From: Pseudomonas sp. R4-35-07
GTDB taxonomy: Bacteria > Pseudomonadota > Gammaproteobacteria > Pseudomonadales > Pseudomonadaceae
DNA length: 64,000 nucleotides
Assembly: GCF_003852235.1 (NCBI RefSeq)
Contig: NZ_CP027732.1
Span: 3,596,001 to 3,660,000 of the forward strand
Direction of reading: 5' to 3'
Below, piece after piece: positions 20,434 to 30,060 of the stretch. Made by a program: the position numbers and the translations under genes. Under the pieces are notes generated by a model that made no database searches, was not told where the DNA came from, and worked only from the letters and a program-made list of their open reading frames with translations. Position 1 is the first letter of the stretch; each line of letters begins with the position of its first letter.

Positions 20434-22830
20434 TTAATGCGTGCTAATTCTTTCCTTGGAATCCGACTCGCGTTTTTCGTCCTTCGCGACAATCTCCGGA
20501 GCCACATCCGGCAAGGGCTCCGGCGCGTATTGCAGCGCAATTTGCAGGACTTCGTCAATCCATTTAACCGGTTTAATCTGAAGATCCTGCTTGATATTGT
20601 CAGGAATTTCCTTCAAGTCGCGAACATTCTCTTCAGGAATGATCACGGTTTTGATTCCACCCCGGTGTGCAGCGAGTAATTTCTCTTTCAGCCCACCGAT
20701 GGCCAATACCTGGCCGCGCAGGGTAATTTCCCCGGTCATCGCCACATCGGCGCGCACTGGAATACCGGTCAATGCCGACACCAGCGCCGTGCACATGCCT
20801 ACGCCGGCGCTCGGGCCGTCCTTCGGCGTAGCGCCTTCCGGCATGTGAATATGGGTGTCGTGCTTCTCGTGGAAGTCCAGGGGAATACCCAGGCTTCTGG
20901 CGCGACTGCGCACCACGGTCTGCGCGGCGGTGATCGACTCGACCATCACATCGCCGAGAGAACCGGTCTTGATCAACTGGCCCTTGCCCGGGATCACGGC
21001 AGCTTCAATGGTCAGCAACTCGCCGCCCACCTGGGTCCACGCCAGGCCAGTCACCTGCCCTACCTGGTCCTGCTGCTCGGCCAGGCCGTAGCGGAATTTA
21101 CGCACACCCAGGAAATGCTCCAGCGCATCGGCCGTCACCTTCACCGAGAAGCGTTTTTCCAAGGAATGCTCCTTGACCGCCTTGCGGCAGATCTTCGCGA
21201 TCTGACGCTCAAGGCCCCGCACACCGGCCTCGCGGGTGTAATAGCGCACGATGTCACGGATCGCTTCGACGTCAAACTCGATCTCGCCTTTCTTCAGGCC
21301 GTTGGCCGCAGTCTGCTTGGGCGCGAGGTATTTGACGGCAATGTTGATCTTCTCGTCTTCGGTGTAACCCGGCAGACGAATCACCTCCATCCGGTCCAGC
21401 AATGCTGGCGGAATGTTCATGGAGTTGGAGGTGCACAGGAACATTACGTCAGACAGGTCGTAGTCGACTTCCAGGTAATGGTCGTTGAAGTTGTGGTTCT
21501 GCTCGGGATCGAGCACCTCAAGCAACGCCGACGCCGGATCGCCACGCATGTCGCTGCCCATCTTGTCGATTTCATCGAGCAGGAACAGCGGGTTGCGCAC
21601 GCCCACTTTTGTCATCTTTTGAATCAATCTTCCTGGCATCGAACCGATGTAAGTGCGGCGATGGCCACGAATTTCCGCTTCATCACGCACGCCGCCGAGG
21701 GCCATGCGCACGAACTTGCGGTTGGTCGCACTGGCAATCGACTCGGCCAACGAGGTTTTACCCACCCCAGGCGGACCGACCAGGCACAACACCGGGCCGC
21801 GAATTTTCTTCACGCGCTTTTGCACCGCGAGGTATTCAAGGATACGCTCCTTGACCTCTTCAAGGCCGTAGTGGTCGGCATCGAGGATTTCTTCAGCGCG
21901 GGCCAGGTCCAGGCGTACCTTGGTCTGAGCCTTCCACGGCACCTGCACCAGCCAATCGATGTAGGAACGAACCACAGTGGCTTCGGCCGACATCGGCGAC
22001 ATTTGCTTGAGCTTGTTCAGCTCGGCCGTGGCCTTGGTCAGCGCATCTTTCGGCAAGCCGGCGGCATCGATACGCTTTTTCAGCTCTTCGATTTCGTTAT
22101 GGCCTTCCTCGCCGTCGCCGAGTTCTTTCTGAATGGCCTTCATCTGCTCATTCAGGTAGTACTCGCGCTGGCTGCGCTCCATTTGTTTCTTCACGCGGCC
22201 GCGGATGCGCTTCTCAACCTGCAGCAGGTCGATTTCGCCATCCAGCAGCGCCAGCACATGCTCGACACGGGCTGACAGATCGATGATTTCGAGAATGTCC
22301 TGCTTCTGCTCGATCTTCAGCGCCATGTGCGCAGCCATGGTGTCGACCAGGCGACTTGGCTCATCGATGCTGTTGAGCGACGAGAGGACTTCAGCCGGGA
22401 CTTTCTTGCCCAATTGCACATACTGCTCGAACTGCGAAAGCAGACTGCGCACAAACACTTCGGATTCACGTTCAGGGGCTTCGACTTCGTCGATCAGCGC
22501 CACTTCGGCGCGCAGGTGACCATCCACCTCCATGAAACGCTCTACCGCGCCGCGCTGCTCGCCTTCTACGAGTACCTTGACGGTACCGTCAGGCAGCTTG
22601 AGCAATTGCAGGACAGTCGCAACGGTGCCGACCCGATACAGGGCGTCTTCGCCTGGATCATCATCAGCAGGATTCTTTTGGGCCAACAGCAGGATCTGCT
22701 TGTCGCCCGTCATCGCGGCCTCGAGGGCTTCGATAGACTTCTCGCGCCCCACGAACAGCGGGATAACCATGTGCGGATAGACGACGACATCACGCAACGG
22801 CAGGAGAGGCAATTCGCTGGTTGTCTTCAT
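20434..22830 (-). CDS. lon: ATP-dependent protease La (Lon)
   Basis: The 798-residue product has the full LonA layout: N-terminal substrate domain (LPLLPLRDVVVYPHMVIPLF, start), a coiled region, an AAA+ module with Walker A GPPGVGKTSLAESIA and Walker B LFLLDEIDKMG, and the C-terminal protease domain with the catalytic serine in PKDGPSAGVGM and lysine in GGLKEKLLAA. It degrades misfolded and regulatory proteins in the cytoplasm. The ATG at 22830 (MKTTSELPLL) is preferred over an upstream extension. A heat-shock-type promoter lies upstream. Confidence 0.97.
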   Translation of the reverse strand: MKTTSELPLLPLRDVVVYPHMVIPLFVGREKSIEALEAAMTGDKQILLLAQKNPADDDPGEDALYRVGTVATVLQLLKLPDGTVKVLVEGEQRGAVERFMEVDGHLRAEVALIDEVEAPERESEVFVRSLLSQFEQYVQLGKKVPAEVLSSLNSIDEPSRLVDTMAAHMALKIEQKQDILEIIDLSARVEHVLALLDGEIDLLQVEKRIRGRVKKQMERSQREYYLNEQMKAIQKELGDGEEGHNEIEELKKRIDAAGLPKDALTKATAELNKLKQMSPMSAEATVVRSYIDWLVQVPWKAQTKVRLDLARAEEILDADHYGLEEVKERILEYLAVQKRVKKIRGPVLCLVGPPGVGKTSLAESIASATNRKFVRMALGGVRDEAEIRGHRRTYIGSMPGRLIQKMTKVGVRNPLFLLDEIDKMGSDMRGDPASALLEVLDPEQNHNFNDHYLEVDYDLSDVMFLCTSNSMNIPPALLDRMEVIRLPGYTEDEKINIAVKYLAPKQTAANGLKKGEIEFDVEAIRDIVRYYTREAGVRGLERQIAKICRKAVKEHSLEKRFSVKVTADALEHFLGVRKFRYGLAEQQDQVGQVTGLAWTQVGGELLTIEAAVIPGKGQLIKTGSLGDVMVESITAAQTVVRSRARSLGIPLDFHEKHDTHIHMPEGATPKDGPSAGVGMCTALVSALTGIPVRADVAMTGEITLRGQVLAIGGLKEKLLAAHRGGIKTVIIPEENVRDLKEIPDNIKQDLQIKPVKWIDEVLQIALQYAPEPLPDVAPEIVAKDEKRESDSKERISTH

Positions 22831-22870
22831 GATTTCGCCTCTATGACAGTTGAAAAATAAGCTTGAAACC

Positions 22871-22900
22871 AAGATGGGGGTTGCCTGCAAAAAAAACAAG
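22871..22900 (-). promoter_or_regulatory. sigma-32 (RpoH)-type promoter of lon
   Basis: On the minus strand, CTTGTTT (22894-22900) is followed after 14 bases by CCCCATCT, within CCCCATCTT at 22871-22879. This matches the heat-shock consensus CTTGAAA - 13 to 17 - CCCCATNT closely. It lies about 40 bp before the lon start codon. Confidence 0.7.
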
Positions 22901-22972
22901 CTCAATGCCAGCACTTAAACGCATGAATAAACGCGATTTAATCCGCCGTCCCGCAAAAACCCCCGAAAAAAA

Positions 22973-22996
22973 CAAGGGGCCCCGAAAGGCCCCTTG
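22973..22996 (-). terminator. rho-independent terminator of clpX
   Basis: CAAGGGGCC at 22973-22981 pairs with GGCCCCTTG at 22988-22996. On the minus strand the stem is followed directly by a run of seven T residues, a strong terminator between clpX and lon. Confidence 0.9.
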
Positions 22997-23020
22997 CTTG
23001 TACCGCCACTGCAAAGACGC

Positions 23021-24304
23021 TTATGCGTCAGGTGCAGCCTTGGCAGCCGGCTCACTGTTTTCGTAGATATACAGTGGCTTGGACTTGCCTTCGATAACGC
23101 TTTCGTCGATCACCACCTTACTCACCTCGGACTGCGAGGGGATTTCGTACATGGTGTCGAGCAACACGCCTTCGAGGATCGAACGCAGACCACGTGCACC
23201 GGTCTTGCGCTCCAATGCCCGCTTGGCCACTGATTTGAGCGCGTCGGTACGGAACTCGAGGTCCACACCTTCCATCTCGAACAGCTTGGCGTATTGCTTG
23301 GTCAGGGCGTTTTTCGGCTCGGTGAGGATCTGAATCAAAGCCGCCTCATCCAGCTCGTCCAACGTCGCCAGGACCGGCAGGCGACCGACGAATTCCGGGA
23401 TCAGGCCGAACTTGACCAGATCGTCAGGTTCGACTTCACGCAGGGACTCGCCTACCTTCTTGCCTTCTTCCTTGCTACGCACTTCCGCGCTGAAACCGAT
23501 GCCGCCACGGGTGGAACGCTGCTGAATAACCTTTTCCAGCCCGGAGAACGCACCGCCACAGATAAACAGGATGTTACGCGTATCGACCTGCAGGAATTCC
23601 TGCTGCGGGTGCTTACGGCCGCCCTGGGGCGGTACCGAAGCGACCGTGCCTTCGATCAGCTTCAACAGTGCTTGCTGCACGCCTTCACCGGAAACATCCC
23701 GAGTGATGGACGGGTTGTCCGACTTGCGCGAGATCTTGTCGATTTCGTCGATGTAGACAATACCCATCTGGGCCTTCTCTACGTCGTAGTCGCACTTCTG
23801 CAGCAGTTTCTGAATGATGTTCTCGACATCTTCACCCACGTAGCCAGCCTCGGTGAGGGTGGTGGCGTCGGCGATGGTGAACGGAACGTTCAGCAGGCGA
23901 GCGAGGGTTTCCGCAAGCAGGGTTTTACCCGAGCCTGTAGGGCCGATCAGCAGGATGTTACTCTTGCCGAGTTCGACTTCGTCGCCTTTCTTGTCACGCT
24001 GGTTCAAGCGCTTGTAGTGGTTGTACACCGCTACGGCCAGAACCTTCTTTGCACGCTCCTGACCAATCACGTACTGGTCAAGGATGCCGCTGATTTCTTT
24101 AGGCGATGGGAGTTTGTGCGCACTGCTCTCGGCCTGGGCTTCCTGCACCTCCTCGCGGATGATGTCATTGCACAGGTCGACGCATTCGTCGCAGATAAAC
24201 ACCGAGGGGCCGGCAATCAATTTGCGTACTTCATGCTGGCTTTTGCCACAGAAGGAGCAATAGAGCAGCTTGCCGTTGTCCTCGCCGTTGCGGGTGTCAG
24301 TCAT
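23021..24304 (-). CDS. clpX: ATP-dependent Clp protease ATP-binding subunit ClpX
   Basis: The 427-residue unfoldase has the N-terminal zinc-binding domain (CSFCGKS...CDECVDLC), an AAA+ module with Walker [16 protein letters not shown] and Walker [11 protein letters not shown], and the C-terminal lid. It recognises tagged substrates, unfolds them and feeds them to ClpP. The ATG at 24304 ([10 protein letters not shown]) is the family start. It follows clpP with 112 bp between them and ends at a strong terminator. Confidence 0.97.
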   Translation of the reverse strand: MTDTRNGEDNGKLLYCSFCGKSQHEVRKLIAGPSVFICDECVDLCNDIIREEVQEAQAESSAHKLPSPKEISGILDQYVIGQERAKKVLAVAVYNHYKRLNQRDKKGDEVELGKSNILLIGPTGSGKTLLAETLARLLNVPFTIADATTLTEAGYVGEDVENIIQKLLQKCDYDVEKAQMGIVYIDEIDKISRKSDNPSITRDVSGEGVQQALLKLIEGTVASVPPQGGRKHPQQEFLQVDTRNILFICGGAFSGLEKVIQQRSTRGGIGFSAEVRSKEEGKKVGESLREVEPDDLVKFGLIPEFVGRLPVLATLDELDEAALIQILTEPKNALTKQYAKLFEMEGVDLEFRTDALKSVAKRALERKTGARGLRSILEGVLLDTMYEIPSQSEVSKVVIDESVIEGKSKPLYIYENSEPAAKAAPDA

Positions 24305-24352
24305 TCGTTCGATCCAAATCCGATAGGCTTGCAACACAAGATGAAGGCTTAT

Positions 24353-24372
24353 GCGGGCTTTTTCAAGCCCGC
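24353..24372 (-). terminator. hairpin between clpP and clpX
   Basis: GCGGGCTT at 24353-24360 pairs with AAGCCCGC at 24365-24372 around a TTTC loop. No T run follows on the minus strand, so it is better seen as a partial terminator or a processing/stability hairpin between clpP and clpX. Confidence 0.4.
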
Positions 24373-24416
24373 CAGTGGTCGGACATGCCGACCAGCCCTA
24401 TTTTGAGCGGCTTATA

Positions 24417-25052
24417 TTAAGCGGGGCGCTTTTCGATCACTGCGTCGATCAACCCGTACTCACGGGCGGCTTCAGCGCTCATGAAGTTGTCACGGTTGGT
24501 ATCACGCTCGATTTCTTCAAGTGTGTGCCCGCTGTGCTTGGCCATCAGCGTGTTGAGGCGCTCACGAATGAAGAGGATCTCCTTGGCATGGATTTCGATG
24601 TCCGATGCCTGGCCCTGGAAACCGCCCAGTGGCTGGTGAATCATCACGCGTGAGTTCGGCAGGCAGTAACGCTTGCCCTCGGCGCCGGCGGTCAGCAGGA
24701 ATGCACCCATGCTGCAGGCCTGGCCAATGCAGGTAGTCGAAACGTTCGGCTTGATGAACTGCATGGTGTCGTAGATCGACATGCCCGCAGTCACCGAACC
24801 GCCCGGCGAGTTGATGTAGAGATGGATGTCCTTGTCCGGGTTTTCCGCTTCAAGGAACAGCAGTTGCGCACAGATCAGGTTGGCCATGTAGTCCTCTACC
24901 GGGCCAACCAGAAAGATCACTCGCTCCTTGAGCAGGCGCGAGTAGATGTCGTAGGCGCGTTCACCACGAGCGGACTGCTCGACAACCATCGGGACCAGGC
25001 CGCCAGCGGCCTGGACATCAGAGTTCTGCTGAATATAGGAATTACGGAACAT
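24417..25052 (-). CDS. clpP: ATP-dependent Clp protease proteolytic subunit
   Basis: The 211-residue protein carries the ClpP catalytic triad: Ser114 in [13 protein letters not shown], His139 in [11 protein letters not shown] and Asp188 in [10 protein letters not shown]. It forms the tetradecameric chamber that works with ClpX (encoded next) and ClpA. The first residues precede the processed N-terminus seen in relatives. It lies between tig and clpX, the standard proteobacterial order. Confidence 0.97.
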   Translation of the reverse strand: MFRNSYIQQNSDVQAAGGLVPMVVEQSARGERAYDIYSRLLKERVIFLVGPVEDYMANLICAQLLFLEAENPDKDIHLYINSPGGSVTAGMSIYDTMQFIKPNVSTTCIGQACSMGAFLLTAGAEGKRYCLPNSRVMIHQPLGGFQGQASDIEIHAKEILFIRERLNTLMAKHSGHTLEEIERDTNRDNFMSAEAAREYGLIDAVIEKRPA

Positions 25053-25091
25053 GCTCTGCAGTTACTCCCAAATAGTCATGTCTTGAAAACG

Positions 25092-25118
25092 CATAAGCCA
25101 GCGCGAGGCTGGCTTATG
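25092..25118 (-). terminator. hairpin after tig
   Basis: CATAAGCCAGC at 25092-25102 pairs perfectly with GCTGGCTTATG at 25108-25118. On the minus strand GCGTTTTC follows, a weak T run. It may attenuate transcription from tig into clpP. Confidence 0.5.
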
Positions 25119-25143
25119 GTTGAATTTCCAACGAGTTGGACAA

Positions 25144-26454
25144 TCAGTCGGCTTGTGCTGCTTCCGCCGGTTTGACTGCTTCTTCGTAAGAGACCGCTTT
25201 ATCGGTCACCTTAGCCTTCTGCAGAACAGTATCCACAACTTGTTCTTCCAGCACAACCGAACGTACTTCGTTCAGCTGCTGGTCGTTCTTGTAGTACCAG
25301 GACACGACCTGCTCAGGTTCCTGGTAGGCCGACGCCATTTCCTGGATCATTTCGCGAACACGGTCTTCGTCTGGCTTGAGGTCGAACTGCTTGACCACTT
25401 CAGCCACGATCAGGCCCAGCACGACGCGGCGCTTGGCTTGCTCTTCGAACAGCTCGGCCGGCAGTTGGTCAGGCTTGATGTTGCCACCAAACTGCTGAAC
25501 CGCTTGTACGCGCAGGCGATCCACTTCGTTGGACAGCAGGGCCTTAGGCACTTCGATCGGGTTGGCGGCCAGCAGACCATCCATGACCTGGTTCTTGACC
25601 TTGGACTTGATCGCTTGACGCAGCTCACGCTCCATGTTCTTGCGAACTTCGGTGCGGAAGCCTTCGATACCGGTTTCCTTGATGCCGAATTGCGCGAAGA
25701 ACTCTTCGTTCAGCTCTGGCAGCTTAGGCTCGGAAACGCTGTTGACGGTCACGGTGAACTCGGCGGCTTTGCCGGCCAGGTCCAGGTTCTGGTAGTCAGC
25801 AGGGAATTCCAGGTTCAGAACGCGTTCTTCGCCGGCTTTGGCGCCAACCAGGCCGTCTTCGAAGCCAGGGATCATGCGGTTGGAACCCAGCACCAGCTGA
25901 GTGCCCTTGGCGGAGCCACCAGCGAATACTTCGCCGTCAACCTTGCCAACGAAATCGATGTTCAACTGGTCTTCGTTCTGGGCGGCACGCTCGACCACTT
26001 CGAAACGGGTGTTCTGCTTGCGCAGGATTTCCAGCATGTTGTCCAGGTCCGAATCAGCCACTTCGGCGCTCAGGCGCTCGATAGCGATACCGTCGAAGCC
26101 CGCTACTTCGAATTCCGGGAACACTTCGAATACGGCTACGTATTCCAGGTCCTTGCCGGCTTCCAGGGACTTGGGCTCGATCGAAGGCGAGCCAGCCGGG
26201 TTCAGCTTTTGCTCGACAACGGCTTCGTAGAAGGAAGCCTGGATCACGTCACCTACAGCTTCCTGGCGCGCATCGGCACCAAAACGACGCTTGATTTCGC
26301 TCATTGGCACTTTGCCTGGACGGAAACCAGCGATCTTGGCCTTCTGGGCAGTCTGCTGCAGACGCTTGTTGACCGCAGTCTCGATACGCTCTGCCGGCAC
26401 AGTGATGCTCAGGCGGCGCTCGAGAGCAGTAGTATTTTCAACAGAAACTTGCAT
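25144..26454 (-). CDS. tig: trigger factor, ribosome-associated chaperone and prolyl isomerase
   Basis: The 436-residue protein has the ribosome-binding signature [10 protein letters not shown] (about residues 44-53), an FKBP-like isomerase domain (about 150-240) containing [12 protein letters not shown] and [11 protein letters not shown], and the C-terminal helical arms. It shelters nascent chains at the tunnel exit. The ATG at 26454 (MQVSVENTT) has GAGGAATATCC just upstream, and the 19-codon extension to 26511 is unlikely. It heads the tig-clpP-clpX group. Confidence 0.96.
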   Translation of the reverse strand: MQVSVENTTALERRLSITVPAERIETAVNKRLQQTAQKAKIAGFRPGKVPMSEIKRRFGADARQEAVGDVIQASFYEAVVEQKLNPAGSPSIEPKSLEAGKDLEYVAVFEVFPEFEVAGFDGIAIERLSAEVADSDLDNMLEILRKQNTRFEVVERAAQNEDQLNIDFVGKVDGEVFAGGSAKGTQLVLGSNRMIPGFEDGLVGAKAGEERVLNLEFPADYQNLDLAGKAAEFTVTVNSVSEPKLPELNEEFFAQFGIKETGIEGFRTEVRKNMERELRQAIKSKVKNQVMDGLLAANPIEVPKALLSNEVDRLRVQAVQQFGGNIKPDQLPAELFEEQAKRRVVLGLIVAEVVKQFDLKPDEDRVREMIQEMASAYQEPEQVVSWYYKNDQQLNEVRSVVLEEQVVDTVLQKAKVTDKAVSYEEAVKPAEAAQAD

Positions 26455-26513
26455 GGATATTCCTCGTTGCACAGACATTAGCCGGCCATTTCCGACCCCA
26501 ATCAAGGGCATGC

Positions 26514-26542
26514 ATTCTAGTGGGTCAAACTCAAGAAGTCAC
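26514..26542 (-). promoter_or_regulatory. putative sigma-70 promoter of tig
   Basis: On the minus strand GTGACT (26537-26542) and TAGAAT (26514-26519) are separated by 17 bp, a fair match to -35 and -10 boxes. The -10 lies 60 bp before the tig start. Confidence 0.4.
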
Positions 26543-26816
26543 CCTACTGAAAATACACCCGGAAACCGCCGGCAATTTATCGGTACGAAGGCACTGAAGT
26601 ACCTCGCCCCGGTGACAAATACAGCCAATTGCGCCAGGGCTCTGCGCCGCCCCTCTATATATAGAAGAAGCTGCCATTCATCTCCCTGACGGCCCACCCC
26701 GCGAACGGAGCGGACAGGCAACGCGGCATCATCGAGACACACAAATACGACGAAACGCACTGCCGATGCGGCCCAGTACCTGCGACCGCCGAGATAATCA
26801 AACCGCCAAAACCAAA
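26543..26816. other. intergenic stretch between tig and the tRNA cluster
   Basis: No convincing coding frame with a ribosome site is present on either strand. The minus strand has open frames only by virtue of base composition, and one runs through the tRNA. Apart from the tig promoter at one end and the tRNA terminator at the other, no conserved structure was recognised. Confidence 0.5.
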
Positions 26817-26848
26817 AAAGGCGCCAGACTGTTAAATCTGGCGCCTTT
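26817..26848 (-). terminator. terminator after the tRNA-Leu-tRNA-His unit
   Basis: A perfect 12-bp stem is formed by AAAGGCGCCAGA (26817-26828) and TCTGGCGCCTTT (26837-26848), with T-rich sequence beyond it on the minus strand. It is a near copy of the hairpin at 27111-27141. Confidence 0.85.
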
Positions 26849-26854
26849 CGAATA

Positions 26855-26930
26855 TGGGGTGGACGAAGGGGATCGAACCCTCGACAACGGGAGTCACAAT
26901 CCCGTGCTCTACCAACTGAGCTACGCCCAC
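26855..26930 (-). tRNA. tRNA-His (anticodon GTG), copy 1
   Basis: A 76-nt cloverleaf on the minus strand starts GTGGGCGTAGCTCAGTTGG. Its anticodon loop is TTGTGAC, its T arm is GAGGGTTCGATCCCC, and it ends with encoded CCA. The anticodon GTG decodes histidine. The gene is identical to copy 2 at 27148-27223. Confidence 0.97.
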
Positions 26931-27007
26931 CATATTGCGTTAACAAAGAAACCAAACCACTTCTTTGTTGAACCCTGCCCTGCCTGACGGCCGAGCAACG
27001 TTTTATT

Positions 27008-27092
27008 TGGTGCGGATGAAGAGACTCGAACTCTTACGCCTCGCGGCGCTGGAACCTAAATCCAGTGTGTCTACCAATTCCACCACATCCGC
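27008..27092 (-). tRNA. tRNA-Leu (anticodon TAG)
   Basis: An 85-nt class II tRNA with a long variable arm starts GCGGATGTGGTGGAATTGG, with anticodon stem-loop CTGGATTTAGGTTCCAG and encoded CCA. The anticodon TAG reads CUN leucine codons. It lies between the two tRNA-His copies. Confidence 0.96.
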
Positions 27093-27110
27093 GCTTGAAG
27101 CTCTTAAAGC

Positions 27111-27141
27111 AAAGGCGCCAGACGATTAATCTGGCGCCTTT
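27111..27141 (-). terminator. terminator after tRNA-His copy 2
   Basis: AAAGGCGCCAGA (27111-27122) pairs with TCTGGCGCCTTT (27130-27141), 12 bp without mismatch. Same stem as 26817-26848 with a shorter loop. tRNA-Leu lies beyond it on the minus strand, so termination here must be partial or tRNA-Leu has its own promoter. Confidence 0.75.
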
Positions 27142-27147
27142 CAAATA

Positions 27148-27223
27148 TGGGGTGGACGAAGGGGATCGAACCCTCGACAACGGGAGTCACAATCCCGTGC
27201 TCTACCAACTGAGCTACGCCCAC
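27148..27223 (-). tRNA. tRNA-His (anticodon GTG), copy 2
   Basis: A 76-nt cloverleaf identical to copy 1, with anticodon GTG and encoded CCA. The terminator hairpin and the ATATGGGG junction downstream are also shared, which shows that the tRNA and its terminator were duplicated as one unit. Confidence 0.97.
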
Positions 27224-27255
27224 CATCTAACGCTACTTGTGCCAAAGCTGCCTAA

Positions 27256-27332
27256 TGGCGCACCCGGCAGGACTCGAACCTGCGACCATCCGCTTAGAAG
27301 GCGGATGCTCTATCCAGCTGAGCTACGGGCGC
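27256..27332 (-). tRNA. tRNA-Arg (anticodon TCT)
   Basis: A 77-nt cloverleaf starts GCGCCCGTAGCTCAGCTGG, with anticodon loop CTTCTAA, T arm GCAGGTTCGAGTCCTGC and encoded CCA. TCT decodes AGA/AGG. It is the first tRNA of the minus-strand cluster Arg-His-Leu-His. Confidence 0.97.
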
Positions 27333-27606
27333 CTGATTAATCTGTACTCTTGGAGGATTACAAACTAAGTGTTTCCAGTCTTGCAGCACAACAATTCTGC
27401 TTGACCTTCTAACCAGTGCTAGGCTGTGCCCGACAAGTGCGACGAATAGTATAGAGGGTCCCGAAACCCGTCAAATCTTTTTTGAAAAAAACTGATTTTA
27501 TTTAAGGGGTTAGGGCAATTTGCAGACCAAGCGCCTTTGCCCTCGCGCCCTGGCGTGCGAGAATGCGCGCACTTTTCTTCCCCCTCTCGATGGTTAATCA
27601 CGCGTA

Positions 27607-28461
27607 ATGACTGCACAACTTATCGACGGCAAATCAATCGCCGCCAGCCTGCGCCAGCAGATCGCCAAACGCGTCACCGAGCGTCGCCAGCAAGGCCTGC
27701 GCACGCCTGGCCTCGCGGTGATCCTGGTCGGCAGCGATCCTGCCTCTCAGGTTTATGTCTCGCACAAGCGTAAAGACTGTGAAGAGGTCGGCTTTATCTC
27801 CAAAGCCTATGACTTGCCTTCGGAGACCACTCAACAGGCCCTGACCGACCTGATTGACAGCCTCAACGATGACCCGAACATGGACGGCATCCTGCTCCAG
27901 CTGCCGCTGCCCGAGCACCTGGATGCTTCCAAACTGCTGGAACGCATCCGCCCGGACAAAGACGTCGATGGCTTCCACCCTTATAACGTCGGCCGTCTGG
28001 CCCAACGCATCCCACTGCTGCGCCCCTGCACGCCCAAAGGCATCATGACTCTGCTGGAAAGCACCGGGGTCGATCTGTATGGGCTCGACGCGGTTGTGGT
28101 TGGCGCCTCGAATATCGTCGGCCGCCCGATGGCCATGGAATTGTTGCTGGCCGGCTGCACCGTGACCGTTACCCACCGCTTCACCAAGGACCTCGCCGGG
28201 CATGTGGGCCGCGCTGATCTGGTGGTGGTCGCCGCGGGCAAGCCGGGCCTGGTGAAGGGTGAGTGGATCAAGGAAGGCGCGATCGTGATCGACGTCGGCA
28301 TCAACCGCCAAAATGATGGCAAGCTGGTGGGCGACGTGGTGTACGAGACCGCCCTGCCCCGCGCCGGCTGGATCACCCCGGTTCCCGGCGGTGTAGGCCC
28401 GATGACCCGGGCGTGCCTGCTGGAAAACACGTTGTATGCAGCAGAAACCCTGCACAGCTGA
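27607..28461 (+). CDS. folD: bifunctional methylene-THF dehydrogenase / methenyl-THF cyclohydrolase
   Basis: The 284-residue protein has the FolD signatures: the catalytic lysine in [14 protein letters not shown], the motif [14 protein letters not shown], the NADP-binding stretch [18 protein letters not shown], and [15 protein letters not shown] near the end. It interconverts 5,10-methylene- and 10-formyl-tetrahydrofolate for purine and fMet-tRNA synthesis. It is divergent from the tRNA cluster. Its terminator region has been invaded by an IS4-family element. Confidence 0.97.
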   Translation: MTAQLIDGKSIAASLRQQIAKRVTERRQQGLRTPGLAVILVGSDPASQVYVSHKRKDCEEVGFISKAYDLPSETTQQALTDLIDSLNDDPNMDGILLQLPLPEHLDASKLLERIRPDKDVDGFHPYNVGRLAQRIPLLRPCTPKGIMTLLESTGVDLYGLDAVVVGASNIVGRPMAMELLLAGCTVTVTHRFTKDLAGHVGRADLVVVAAGKPGLVKGEWIKEGAIVIDVGINRQNDGKLVGDVVYETALPRAGWITPVPGGVGPMTRACLLENTLYAAETLHS

Positions 28462-28543
28462 TAACCAGGCGTACTGAAAAAGCCCTGCTTTATCGCGTAA
28501 TGCTGTTCACTTAAGCATTTGAGCTAAAGCGGGGCTTCCTAGA

Positions 28544-28579
28544 AAATCCGATGCCAGACCTCTGGCATCGGATTTTTTT
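28544..28579 (+). terminator. terminator hairpin immediately before the transposase start
   Basis: A 15-bp perfect stem joins 28544-28558 and 28561-28575 across a CC loop and is followed by T residues; the transposase ATG begins at 28580. Such structures at IS ends block transcription and translation entering from outside, which limits transposase expression. Confidence 0.75.
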
Positions 28580-29911
28580 ATGTCTGTTCAACAGGACCTG
28601 CTCGACCTCGGCGACCTTTTCAACTTCTGCGACCTAAGCACTTTCACCCAGAACATCCCCATTGAATGGGTTGCGTCTGCGCTGGATCTATCCAGTCAGG
28701 CCACTATTCGTCGGCGTCGCTTGCCCGCCGATCAGGTGCTTTGGTTGGTGCTTGGCATGGCGTTGTTTCGTGATGAGCCTGTCCATGAGGTCGCTAGACG
28801 ATTGAACATTTGCGCTCAAGGCCTCGCCTCCGACCACTTGTTGGCCCGAAGCGGCGTCACTGAAGCCCGCAAGCGACTAGGGGCCGATCCCGTTGAGTGG
28901 TTATTCCGTAAAACCGGCACTCAATGGGGCTTGGAGCGCTACGACGAGGACGACTGGCACGGTTTGCAGGTCTTCGCGGTGGACGGTGCGCTCTTGCGCA
29001 CGCCGGACACACCCGAGCTTCGAGATCATTTCGGGTCAGGAAATACGCCCAGTGATCGTCAGACTCCCTTCCCCATGATGCGCTTGGTAGCGCTGATGAA
29101 CGTGCGTTCGCACTTAATCCTGGATGCACAATTAGGGCCTTACCGGCGCAGTGAAATGCGCTTGGCCGACGAGTTTTTGCAGCAAGTCCCCGACCACTCC
29201 GTGACGCTATTCGATAAAGGATTTTGGGGCGCAGAAATGCTGTTGAGCCTGAGTAACACCGGAACCCACCGTCATTGGTTGATTCCCGCCAAAAAAGGCA
29301 TGGTCTGTGAAGAAGTGATCCGTTACGGCGAGCACGACCGCTTGGTGCGCATGAAGGTCTCACCGCAAGCCAGAAAGAGAAATCCGGCTCTTGGCACCCA
29401 CTGGGAAGCCCGCGAAGTCAGCTATGAAATCCAAGGCAGATTAAAAATCTGTCATGACGTCGTTACCAGCCAACACCTACAGCACCAAGGTCGTTGCCAA
29501 ACTTTATCAGGAACGCTGGGAAATCGAATTGGGCTTTAGGGATATCAAAAGCTCTATGCAGCAGAATGCCGTGACCTTGCGCAGTAAAAAATCGACTTGG
29601 TCTATCAGGAGGTCTGGGGGCTTTTACTCGCTTACAACGTGATTCGCCGGGAGGCCGGTCAAGCAGCGGTAGCGTTTGGTCGAGCTCCGTCGGACATACG
29701 CTTTAAGCCCGTTTGCCAGTATATCGCCGTGCAGTTGATCGTGATGGCGGCAGCCAATCCGGTATCAGCCACAGGCAGACGCTTGGCCGAACTAAGGAAG
29801 GGTATCGGCAGCTTGTTTCTGGATCACCGCCCCAGACCTGCAAGGCCGAGGACGGTGAAGATCTCAAAAACCCGATTTCCAGTGGATCGCAATGCTGCTC
29901 CGCTTAAGTGA
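28580..29911 (+). pseudogene. IS4-family transposase broken by two frameshifts
   Basis: The first frame (28580-29539) gives a DDE transposase N-terminal part with FAVDGALLRTPD (first Asp) and VTLFDKGFWGAE (second Asp). The reading then moves to another frame at the A5 run 29443-29447, giving SVMTSLPANTYS and the catalytic YQERWEIELGFRDIK (the Y-2-R-3-E-6-K signature). It returns to the first frame near the A6 run around 29586, giving LVYQEVWGLLLAYN to the stop inside the right inverted repeat. Both shifts are one-base changes in A runs. As written the enzyme is inactive unless the A runs allow slippage or are sequencing errors. Confidence 0.85.
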
Positions 29912-29923
29912 ACAGCATTACGC

Positions 29924-30060
29924 CTTCTCGCGGGGCTTTTTATTGCCCGAAGAAAGCCTGTTTATTCATAGTGTTTAAATACTTTCTTATCAACGCGTGC
30001 ATAGAGAAGGTAGCCGGCGGGGCGGTGAACCGATATCTGCGCTGCCATAAGCCCGCTACC
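29924..30060. other. sequence between the IS element and the SRAP remnant
   Basis: The first bases hold the right half of the former folD terminator (GCGGGGCTTTTT). Beyond it no coding frame, RNA or repeat is recognisable. The stretch looks like decayed DNA at the edge of the accessory region. Confidence 0.4.

Larger units (their letters stand above)
28498..29920 (+). mobile_element. IS4-family insertion sequence (about 1.42 kb)
   Basis: The element is bounded by perfect 18-bp inverted repeats, TAATGCTGTTCACTTAAG at 28498-28515 and its complement at 29903-29920; three further bases also match. The repeats resemble those of IS4 itself, as does the 1423-bp length. It carries one transposase gene interrupted by two frameshifts. 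No perfect target duplication is seen; the outer 12 bases, TGCTTTATCGCG and CGCCTTCTCGCG, agree at 9 positions. It sits where the folD terminator should be: AAAAAGCCCTGC on the left can pair with GCGGGGCTTTTT on the right. Confidence 0.9.

Noticed and set aside
26539..26955. Minus-strand open frame between tig and the tRNA genes
   Set aside because: It runs through tRNA-His copy 1, has no ribosome site and no recognisable sequence.
28580..29911. Programmed frameshifting as the normal mode of the IS4 transposase
   Set aside because: IS4-family elements are usually read in one frame; two opposite shifts at simple A runs are better explained by mutation or sequencing error. Kept only as a low-ranked possibility.
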